A stretch of 64,000 nt of DNA from Corallococcus caeni (GTDB lineage Bacteria; Myxococcota; Myxococcia; Myxococcales; Myxococcaceae), in the NCBI RefSeq assembly GCF_036245865.1, contig NZ_BTTW01000007.1, positions 1 to 64,000 of the forward strand, in the 5' to 3' direction. The notes under the pieces were generated by a model. The model saw only the letters and a program-made list of their open reading frames with translations. It searched no databases and had not been told where the DNA came from. Each line of letters begins with the position of its first letter. Position 1 is the first letter of the stretch. A program made the translations under genes and the position numbers. Positions 54,477 through 61,718 of this stretch are shown here, in pieces.

Positions 54477-55619
54477 ATGTCCTCGCGTCTGCGCGCCCTG
54501 CCGCTCCTCGTCTTGCTGGCCTCCGGGGCCTGCACCGAACCGCCGAAGATGGATCCGAAGGACCAGGCGGAAGGGCTCTACCTCCGGGGCAACTCCGAGT
54601 ACCTCCAGGGCAAGTTCGACGCCGCGCTCAAGTCCTTCGACGAGATGAAGGCCCTGGCACCCGGAGACCCGCGGCTGCCCGCCGCGAGGGGCGAGGTGCT
54701 CCTGTCGATGAGCCGGCTGGAGGAGTCCGAAAAGGAGTTCGAGGCCGCGCTGCGGTTGGATCCGAAGCGCTCTACGAATTGGAGCCGGTTGGGGTTCATC
54801 CAGGCGCAGCTGGGCAAGAAGGACGAAGCGCGACAGTCGCTGCAGAAGGCGCTGGCGCTGCATCCGAAGGACTTCAACGCGCTGGAGCAGCTGGGCGAGC
54901 TGGCCGAGGAGCGCGGCGACCACGCCGAGGCCGTGCGCGACTTCACGCAGGCGGCCGAAGCCGCGCCGGAAGCGTCGAAGTCCGACCTGCTGGTGCGGGC
55001 GGTGGACGTACTGACGAAGCAGGGGCGGCAGGACGAGGTGCTCGGGCTGCTGCGCAAGGCGACGGGGCAGGGCGTGCGCACGCCGGAGGTGCTGACGGCG
55101 CTGGGGGACGCGGAGGTGCGCGCGGGCCGGTTGCCGGAAGCGGCGGCGGCCTACGAGGAGGCCGCGAAGAAGTCGCCCAAGGACCCCACGCTGTGGGAGC
55201 TGGTGGCGGAGATCCAGCTCAAGCTGGGCAAGCGCGAGGACGCGCTGAAGGCCTACGGCGAGTCGCTGAAGGTGAAGGACCGCGCCATCGTCCACGTGGC
55301 GCTCGCGAGGGCGCACCTGGCGGTGGAGGACCGCGCGGCGGCGGAAGGGGAGCTGCAGAAGGCCCTGGACACGGTGTCGGGGGCGGACGTGGGGGAGATG
55401 CAGGAACTCGCGGACCTGCTCACGACAATGGGGCGCAAGCAGGACGCCCTGCGCATTCTGACGAGCCTGGGCTCGGAGCCGGGGCACGCGAAGAACACGG
55501 AGTTGCAGCTGGCCACCGCAAGGCTCGCGCAGGACTTGAAGGACACGGCCACGGTCCAGGCCGCGTGCGCCCGGGTGGCCGCGGCGGCGACGGATGGTGG
55601 CGTGGTGAAGTGCCCTTGA
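54477..55619 (+). CDS. TPR lipoprotein
   Basis: 380 residues from the ATG at 54477 (GGAG 5 nt upstream). Lipoprotein signal SSRLRALPLLVLLASGAC with lipobox ASGAC, then about eight tetratricopeptide repeats (AEGLYLRGNSEYLQGKFDAAL to ELQLATARLAQDLKDT). Such lipoproteins scaffold envelope complexes. The final PVQAACARVAAAATDGG-type stretch contains Cys. It is coupled to the preceding barrel-like protein and is the last core gene before the low-GC island. Confidence 0.88.
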   Translation: MSSRLRALPLLVLLASGACTEPPKMDPKDQAEGLYLRGNSEYLQGKFDAALKSFDEMKALAPGDPRLPAARGEVLLSMSRLEESEKEFEAALRLDPKRSTNWSRLGFIQAQLGKKDEARQSLQKALALHPKDFNALEQLGELAEERGDHAEAVRDFTQAAEAAPEASKSDLLVRAVDVLTKQGRQDEVLGLLRKATGQGVRTPEVLTALGDAEVRAGRLPEAAAAYEEAAKKSPKDPTLWELVAEIQLKLGKREDALKAYGESLKVKDRAIVHVALARAHLAVEDRAAAEGELQKALDTVSGADVGEMQELADLLTTMGRKQDALRILTSLGSEPGHAKNTELQLATARLAQDLKDTATVQAACARVAAAATDGGVVKCP

Positions 55620-55674
55620 GGATGCTGGCTCGATGGTAGAATTCTGACAACGCTATGCTCGATCGCACCGTCAC

Positions 55675-55703
55675 TTGCCACAATTGGTTCATTTACCTGT
55701 GAT
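55675..55703 (+). promoter_or_regulatory. Candidate promoter of the Roco-TIR gene
   Basis: TTGCCA (55675-55680) and TGTGAT (55698-55703) are 17 bp apart in an AT-rich stretch, matching the -35 and -10 consensus at 5 of 6 and 4 of 6 positions. The start codon at 55771 follows by 67 bp. Confidence 0.35.
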
Positions 55704-55770
55704 TGCAATCTGGCTTGGGTTGGCTTGGTAGACATGCGGTCGAGATGTGCACTTGGCATATGGGTTTGGA

Positions 55771-58700
55771 ATGAACAAAAACAATTCTTCAAATGAAGCT
55801 TTCCGGCGCATTGAGGCAGCCATTCGCGGGGGAGGCAAGAAGCTAGAGTTGAGTTGGCTTGGTCTTGACGAGATGTTGGAAGAGATTCGTCATCAAGCCC
55901 GACTTTCGTCGGTGGAAGAGATTGACTTGCTGGGTAATCACCTTCGAGGGTTGCCAGGTTGGCTTGGTGAGCTTAAGGGCTTGCGATCGATTGACATTCG
56001 AAGAAATCCGATAGGTCGAGTAAATTCTCGTCCTGGAATGACTATTGACTGGGATGTCTATGTGGAAAACAAAGATTCGATCGAACCGGAGCACATCAGG
56101 GGATTTCGTCTCGGCTCTCGATTCAAGACTGCGGTTGATGAGATTGGTAATTTCCCAAATCTCGAGATCGTTGATTTCGGCCAAGATGGGCCCAATAACG
56201 ATTTTGATTCCGAAGAAATGGAGCGAGCCATTGATGTTGTTGTGGAGGCCTTGCCCGGTCTCAAGGAGCTTGAGTTGCTCCATGTCGGGCTGCGAAGAGT
56301 TCCAAAATCCATTGCCAAGCTCAGTAAGCTGGAGTCTTTAGATATCTCAAGCAATCCAATTGAGATTCTTCCGGCTTACCTCGTTCATCTGGAGGGTCTG
56401 AGGACTTTGTCCTTTGCGGACACGGCGGCGGCCTATATTCCAGATTGGGTTTTTGAACTCTCAAGGCTTGAGGTGCTTCAGGCGGGATATAATGGAATTC
56501 GAACCATCCCCAAGGCCATCGGGCGACTTGCGAAGTTGCGGAGCCTATTCGTCAACGACAATCACCTGTCGGATCTGCCAGCGTCGATAGCGGGGCTGTC
56601 CGCGCTTGAGTGGATATATTTGTCATACAATCTCTTCAAGAAAATTCCTGACGTGCTGTTTGATGTTGGGAGTCTTGAGCGGATTGCGTTCAATGCTGCA
56701 AGTGGCGAGCGCACTGTTTATTGGGCTGCCGGAGATATTCCAATCACTGGGGTGAAGCGCCGGAGGGGAAGGATTCGTGAAGTTGGGGTGGGCATTCTTC
56801 GGTTGCAGCGACTGGCTAGTCTGACTCTTGAAGAGCAGCCAATTCAAACTCCTCCGGAAGAAGTGGTCGCGCAGGGCGTTGATGCAATCAAGAACTACTG
56901 GAGGCAACGGAATGAGGCGGGGACCGACTACTTGTGCGAGGCAAAGCTCATAATTGTTGGAGAGCCTGGTGCAGGGAAGACGTCGCTGGCGAACAAGATA
57001 GTGAATTCGGATTATCGCTTGCGCACGGAGGAGAAGTCGACCGAGGGGATCGATGTTTTGCATTGGGGTTTTCCTGTTAACTTGATTCCCAAGGGCAGTT
57101 CTCCTTCTGCCGTGGTTTTGAGGAACTTTAATGTAAATGTCTGGGACTTTGGTGGGCAGGAAATCTATCATGCGACGCATCAGTTTTTCCTGACGCGAAG
57201 ATCGGTGTATGTTCTTGTTGCTGATGGGCGGCGGGAGGATACGGATTTTTACTATTGGTTAAGTGTTGTGGAGTTGTTGAGTGAGGGAAGCCCGATCATC
57301 GTTGTGATGAATGAGAAGCAGGATCGACAGCGGGATATCGACGAGACCGGGCTTCGAGGACGGTTTGCCAATTTGCGCGAAGTGCTTGTGACGAATTTGG
57401 CAAGTAACCGCGGACTTGATGAGATCCGTCGTGTAGTGCGATCCCACTTGGAGCGACTTCCTCATATCGGCGAAGCACTTCCCGCAACATGGCGGAGAGT
57501 GCGCGAGGTGCTTGAGAGGGATTCGCGAAATTATATTTCTTTGGCCGATTACCTTCGGGTTTGCGAAGAAAATGGGTTTACGAGGCACGAAGACAAGATA
57601 CAGCTTAGTGGGTACCTTCATGATCTTGGAATTTGCGTCCATTTTCAAGATGACCCGATTTTGAAGGGGATTGTCATCCTGAAGCCTAAGTGGGGGACGG
57701 ACGCCGTTTATCGTGTCCTTGATGACGCCAATGTCCTCTCCAGGAAGGGACGATTTTCGTCTACAAGGCTCGATGAGATCTGGTCTGAGCCAGAGTACGC
57801 GCTTGTCCGCGACGAACTCCTTCAGTTGATGGTAAGGTTTGGGCTATGTTATCGGTTGGAAGAGGGAGATGTGTATATTGCTCCTCAGTTGCTGGGAACT
57901 GCCGTGCCGGACTATTCGTGGCCTAGGATGGACGGTATTGCGCTGAGGTATGTGTATGATTTTATGCCCAAGGGCATTGTGACGCGTTTGATTGTTGGGC
58001 TGAATCGCCTGATCGCGGATCAAGGGTTGGTATGGCGGAGCGGGGTAGTTCTTGAGCGTGAGGGTAGCCGCTGCGAGATTGTTGAGGATTACGTGCGGCG
58101 ACAGATTTCCGTGAGAGCGGTCGGGGCCTACTCAAGGGAGTTGCTTGCGATAGTGGACAACGAGCTTGCGCGAATTCATAAGTCATTTCGGCGCCTTCGG
58201 TGGAGGGCTTTGGTTCCTTGTCGGTGTGATGTGTGTCGGCAAGGGGCAAGTCCTGAGATGTATGGCGTAGATGTGCTTCGTAGATTTGCCCGTGACGGGC
58301 GCAGTATCCAGTGTCAGTTGAGTTATGAGATGGTTGATGCGGGGAGGTTGATTGAGCACAGTTTTCCGGTGTATCGAGAACTTTCGACTATCGATCAGAT
58401 TAAAGAGTCGGGCGGATTAGTTGTCGCCCAGTTGTCTGGCAGTTCAAGCGAATTAGTCGTAAAGCAGGTTTTTGTTTCGTACGCTTGGGGTGGGGAGAGT
58501 GGGGCGGTGGTTGATGATATTGAGCGAATTTTCGGTTCTGGAGGGGTCCGGCTTCTCCGAGATAAGAACGAGGTTGGGTATAGGGATTCAATCCGAAAAT
58601 TCATGCAGCGTCTGGGGAGGGGGCGATGTGTTGTTGTTGTGTTGAGTAGGGGGTATCTTGAGTCGAAGAGCTGTATGTTTGAGCTGATGGAGATTGCTTC

Positions 58701-59025
58701 GGCAAATGGCTTTAGGGAGCGCGTGTTTCCGGTTGTTTTGCCGGATGCGAATATTTTCAACGCTATCGGCGTTCTTGATTATGTGAAGCACTGGGAGGTT
58801 AAGATTCATGAGCTTGATGGTCGGATGAAAGAGGTTGAGTCTTCTGATTTGGATTGGATCCGAGATGAGATTGACCTCTACAGGAGAATTCGTAGCTTTG
58901 TTGCGAAAATTACTGGGGTTCTGCGAGATATGAATGCGCGTAGCCTTGATGTCCATCGAAGTGAGGGATATCGAGAGATTTTGGCGGCTGTAGAGTTGAG
59001 TGCTGTCGACAAGCGGGATGATTGA
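55771..59025 (+). CDS. LRR-Roc-COR-TIR protein (Roco family with C-terminal TIR domain)
   Basis: 1084 residues from the ATG at 55771 (GTG at 55747 is in frame). Residues 35-310 are leucine-rich repeats (LKELELLHVGLRRVPKSIA, LRSLFVNDNHLSDLPASI). A Roc GTPase follows: P-loop GEPGAGKTS near 396, switch II WDFGGQEIYHATHQFF near 458, and the guanine-binding region VMNEKQDR near 512 in place of NKxD. COR spans about 540-800, with a Cys cluster CRCDVC near 817. Residues 895-1060 are a TIR domain (VFVSYAWGGESGAV), with the putative NADase Glu in SCMFELMEI near 971. So an LRR sensor, a GTP switch and an NAD-cleaving effector lie on one chain. GC content is clearly lower than in the neighbours, implying recent acquisition. 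Probably anti-phage or programmed-death function, by analogy. Confidence 0.9.
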   Translation: MNKNNSSNEAFRRIEAAIRGGGKKLELSWLGLDEMLEEIRHQARLSSVEEIDLLGNHLRGLPGWLGELKGLRSIDIRRNPIGRVNSRPGMTIDWDVYVENKDSIEPEHIRGFRLGSRFKTAVDEIGNFPNLEIVDFGQDGPNNDFDSEEMERAIDVVVEALPGLKELELLHVGLRRVPKSIAKLSKLESLDISSNPIEILPAYLVHLEGLRTLSFADTAAAYIPDWVFELSRLEVLQAGYNGIRTIPKAIGRLAKLRSLFVNDNHLSDLPASIAGLSALEWIYLSYNLFKKIPDVLFDVGSLERIAFNAASGERTVYWAAGDIPITGVKRRRGRIREVGVGILRLQRLASLTLEEQPIQTPPEEVVAQGVDAIKNYWRQRNEAGTDYLCEAKLIIVGEPGAGKTSLANKIVNSDYRLRTEEKSTEGIDVLHWGFPVNLIPKGSSPSAVVLRNFNVNVWDFGGQEIYHATHQFFLTRRSVYVLVADGRREDTDFYYWLSVVELLSEGSPIIVVMNEKQDRQRDIDETGLRGRFANLREVLVTNLASNRGLDEIRRVVRSHLERLPHIGEALPATWRRVREVLERDSRNYISLADYLRVCEENGFTRHEDKIQLSGYLHDLGICVHFQDDPILKGIVILKPKWGTDAVYRVLDDANVLSRKGRFSSTRLDEIWSEPEYALVRDELLQLMVRFGLCYRLEEGDVYIAPQLLGTAVPDYSWPRMDGIALRYVYDFMPKGIVTRLIVGLNRLIADQGLVWRSGVVLEREGSRCEIVEDYVRRQISVRAVGAYSRELLAIVDNELARIHKSFRRLRWRALVPCRCDVCRQGASPEMYGVDVLRRFARDGRSIQCQLSYEMVDAGRLIEHSFPVYRELSTIDQIKESGGLVVAQLSGSSSELVVKQVFVSYAWGGESGAVVDDIERIFGSGGVRLLRDKNEVGYRDSIRKFMQRLGRGRCVVVVLSRGYLESKSCMFELMEIASANGFRERVFPVVLPDANIFNAIGVLDYVKHWEVKIHELDGRMKEVESSDLDWIRDEIDLYRRIRSFVAKITGVLRDMNARSLDVHRSEGYREILAAVELSAVDKRDD

Positions 59026-59129
59026 CCTTGGGGCTTCTTCTGGAAGTTGTTGAAGCCTTGGTTTTGGCTTCTGTGCGACTTCCTGAGGTTGTTGGGGCTA
59101 TGCGCGGTCGCCGGTCGAGACCTTTCCTC

Positions 59130-59561
59130 ATGACCTCGCGCTTTTTTGAACTCTCGGATGACGTCTATTGACCTCGGTACTGGCACTTGGATGACTGCAT
59201 GGTCCTGGTTGTCCGTCGTGTCGTGGCGGTTTTTGCGGACCTTGCTCCCGACAACGTCCATCTCAGTCTCGCCAATGTCGACGGACAAGAAGACTCGTTC
59301 GGCATCCTGGTGGCGGCCCGACTGAGCCGCTGCATCGACGAGGCACGATCGAAGGTCCAATTCTGTACTGCAGAGGACGGACTGCCTGAGAAGGTCGGGA
59401 CGTACTAGGTCGTAGATGATCTGCACATCAACCCAACCCAGGTCGGCGAAGCCAAGGTGTTCCGGCCGGAGGGATGGGCCGGAGCCCTCATTGTCTCAGA
59501 GCACATCAAACTAGATTTTGAGCGCATCCGCGCTACAGGAGTGCGATTCACGCCCGTCTGA
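59130..59561 (+). pseudogene. Decayed immunity gene, MXAN_0049/Imm11 (DUF1629) family, copy A
   Basis: The frame starts at ATG 59130 with TSRFFELSDDVY, which aligns with the start of the next copy (PRRYFRLLDDVI), but hits a stop at 59169. Reading on in the same frame gives a conserved middle (VAVFADLAPDNVHLSLANVD, FGILVAARLSRCIDEA), a second stop (TAG after EKVGTY) and the family C-terminus INPTQVGEAKVFRPEGW and IKLDFERIRATGVRF, ending at 59559. About 50-60 residues present in copy B between the N-terminus and the middle are missing. Two stops plus a deletion make it non-functional. Family: proteins that neutralise nuclease toxins in myxobacterial kin discrimination. Confidence 0.85.
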
Positions 59562-59619
59562 CCCGCCGTCCGGGCCTTCACAAACTGCTCATGCGAAGCG
59601 AGTGATTCCGGAGCCATCC

Positions 59620-60188
59620 ATGCCACGGCGCTACTTCCGGCTTCTTGATGACGTCATCATCCCAGGGCGATGGGAGCTGGGCATTCCCCTGGATGCTCAA
59701 GGAGACGAGGTAGACGACCCTTCGATGTTCAGGGAGGGCCACCCTGTTCCTCCTCAACAAGCGCTGAGCATTCCCGTGGAGCACCCGGGAACGCCCCTCG
59801 ACTTCTCTCTGGCGGGTTTCAGCACGCCTGTCGTTCATCCGCGCGTCGCAGCGCTGTTGTCAGAGCTGGCAGCGCAGGACATCCAACTCGTGTCCGTGAA
59901 CGTCCAGGGCATGCGGAACCGTATTTCATCCTCGTTGCGACCCAGCTCATCCGCTGTATCGATGACGCAGCATCCGAAGAGGTGATCCGCTGGATGCCTC
60001 AAGACGGCCGACCAGACCGGGTAGGGCAGTATCGCGACGTCGACGGCATGCGCATTGATCCGACGCAGGTCGGGGATGCACGGGTGTTCCGGACGTGGGG
60101 GTGGTCCATCGCCCTCATCGTCTCCGAGGACATCAAGCTCGCCCTGGAACGCATCCGCGCGACGGGAATACGGTTCACCGAAGTTTGA
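59620..60188 (+). pseudogene. Immunity gene, MXAN_0049/Imm11 (DUF1629) family, copy B, frameshifted
   Basis: From ATG 59620 the frame reads PRRYFRLLDDVIIPGRWELG to LVSVNVQGM near 59910 and then turns into nonsense. The next frame continues the family sequence from AEPYFILVATQLIRCIDDA through DGMRIDPTQVGDARVFR to the end IKLALERIRATGIRFTEV at 60188. A single base lost or gained near 59910 therefore splits an otherwise complete gene of about 190 codons. It could be real decay or a sequencing error; no codon for a programmed shift is apparent. It has returned to high GC, unlike the Roco gene. No cognate toxin gene lies in the window. Confidence 0.85.
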
Positions 60189-60223
60189 TTGTCTCGCCGC
60201 GACAGGGAGCCGAGGGGGAAACC

Positions 60224-60769
60224 ATGATGCGCCTGTGCAGTCTACTGGTCCTCGGCCTGACGCTGGCGTGCTCGGAGCCACCGCCTCCACCCGCACCGCG
60301 GACCTGGCCCCGTTCCCAGAACTTCGGGCTCGGCACGGTGACCTCCGTTGAACCGGTGCACATCGCCCAAGGCTTCAGCGTCTGGCGCAACGGGCAGGAG
60401 GCCCTCGTGCAGGACGGACTGCTGATCCACGTCGAGGTCGCGGACTGGGAGCCGTTCATTCCCCGGGCTGTTTCTCCGCCGTTGTTCGTCCTGGGCGACA
60501 GCGTGGGCCTGATGATCCGTACGCCCTTCTCAAAGGGCAAGGCCGTGCTCCTGATGGAAGCACCGCCTCCGGATACGGACATCGCGTTGTGGATGACGGA
60601 CCCGGGCGTCAGCATGCAGACACTGGCGGGGCCCGCCTTGCGTGACGAGCAACAGCGCGCGCTCGCGCCAGGTGGCGGCTCGGGCGTCAACATCCATACG
60701 CCGCCCGCCCATGTGCCGAGGAAGCAATACCCCAGCCGGCGCGAGCTGATGGACGCGCTCAAACGGTGA
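60224..60769 (+). CDS. Lipoprotein of unknown function
   Basis: 181 residues from the ATG at 60224 (GGGGGAA 3 nt upstream). The signal MRLCSLLVLGLTLACSEPPP has a lipobox LACS. The mature part (WRNGQEALVQDGLLIHVEVADWEPFIPRAVSPPLFVLG) looks beta-rich, with a proline-rich end. DUF2381-like features are not recognisable. Proteins of this shape often accompany toxin-immunity or secretion loci in myxobacteria, and this one directly follows the decayed immunity genes (35-bp gap). It is convergent with lexA. Confidence 0.7.
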   Translation: MMRLCSLLVLGLTLACSEPPPPPAPRTWPRSQNFGLGTVTSVEPVHIAQGFSVWRNGQEALVQDGLLIHVEVADWEPFIPRAVSPPLFVLGDSVGLMIRTPFSKGKAVLLMEAPPPDTDIALWMTDPGVSMQTLAGPALRDEQQRALAPGGGSGVNIHTPPAHVPRKQYPSRRELMDALKR

Positions 60770-60812
60770 TGGGCCGGAGCGGCCTCGGGGCCTGCCCCGT
60801 CCCTTGAGTCTC

Positions 60813-60839
60813 CCGCCCGGGCTCACCGTGCCCGGGCGG
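60813..60839. terminator. Hairpin between lipoprotein and lexA
   Basis: CCGCCCGGGC (60813-60822) and GCCCGGGCGG (60830-60839) form a perfect 10-bp stem with a 7-nt loop, between the ends of two convergent genes. No T-run follows, so termination is likely but not typical. Confidence 0.5.
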
Positions 60840-60853
60840 CGTCACCCCCAACC

Positions 60854-61522
60854 TTACGTCCGGCCGCCCTGCAGCTTCCGGTACACGCCCACCACCTGCC
60901 CCAGGATCATCGTGGAGCGGAAGTCCGAGCGGTTCACGTAGATGGGCTGCATCGTCGCGTTCGCCGGCTGGAAGCGGATGCGATCGTTCTCCGGGTAGTA
61001 GCGCTTCACCGTGGCCTCGTCCTCGATGAGCGCCACCACGATCTCCCCCGGCTGCGCCGACGGCGTCTTCTTCACGAAGAGGTAGTCCCCGTCGTGGATG
61101 CCGTCGTCGATCATCGACTGGCCCTTGACCCTCAGCGCGAACACCTCCCGGCCGTTCACCCCGCCCAGGAGGAAGCTGTCGATCTTGACCGAGTCCTCCA
61201 TGTGCTCCTGCGCCAGGGCCGGCGCACCGGCCGCCACCTTGCCGAGCAGGGGGATCTCCACCATGCCCGACTCCCGGCTCTTCATCCCCAGGCCCAGGAG
61301 CAACCTTGCCCGCTTGGTGGGCACCAGCGAGCGGCTCTGCTGCTCGCCCCGGGTCAGGTAGCCCTTGCGCTCCAGGGCCTTCAGGTGGTCGTTCACCCCG
61401 TTGGTGGAGCGGATGTCCATGTGCTCCCCAATCTCCCGGATGGTCGGGGGGAAGCCTCGGACCTCCGTCTCCTTCACGATGAAGGTCAGGATTTCGCGCT
61501 GGCGCTCCGTGAGCTCTTCCAT
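60854..61522 (-). CDS. lexA: SOS repressor LexA
   Basis: 222 residues. N-terminal winged helix ([30 protein letters not shown]) and C-terminal S24 protease domain. The self-cleavage Ala-Gly lies in [13 protein letters not shown] near residue 86, the catalytic Ser in [15 protein letters not shown] near 134, and the Lys in [14 protein letters not shown] near 171. On RecA activation LexA cleaves itself and releases SOS genes. Its leader carries a LexA-type box (61596-61612). It is divergent from a large hybrid kinase across 196 bp. Confidence 0.97.
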   Translation of the reverse strand: MEELTERQREILTFIVKETEVRGFPPTIREIGEHMDIRSTNGVNDHLKALERKGYLTRGEQQSRSLVPTKRARLLLGLGMKSRESGMVEIPLLGKVAAGAPALAQEHMEDSVKIDSFLLGGVNGREVFALRVKGQSMIDDGIHDGDYLFVKKTPSAQPGEIVVALIEDEATVKRYYPENDRIRFQPANATMQPIYVNRSDFRSTMILGQVVGVYRKLQGGRT

Positions 61523-61595
61523 GGCCGCACTCCTTCGCTCGGTCGCCCGCCTGCTCTGGCGGTGATGGGCAACAGAATTTCAGTGTCCCATGCTC

Positions 61596-61612
61596 CCTGA
61601 ACATACGTGTAG
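61596..61612 (-). promoter_or_regulatory. LexA box of the lexA gene
   Basis: On the minus strand CTACACGTATGTTCAGG matches the Myxococcus LexA consensus as I remember it (CTRHAMRYBYGTTCAGS) at 16 of 17 positions. It is 74 nt upstream of the lexA ATG, which fits autoregulation. A second, weaker GTTCAG site on the plus strand (61612-61628) faces the divergent kinase gene. Confidence 0.75.
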
Positions 61613-61718
61613 AGTCAATCTGTTCAGTACCCCCACCCATACCCGCCGTGCAGCCCCCGACCTGTCCTTCTCGCGGCTTGAGGAGGCGCGTTGATCTCGG
61701 CGTACACTTGGCGCCGCC

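Noticed and set aside
55620..59030. Prophage or IS element around the low-GC island
   Set aside because: No transposase, integrase, terminal inverted repeats or target duplication could be seen at either edge.
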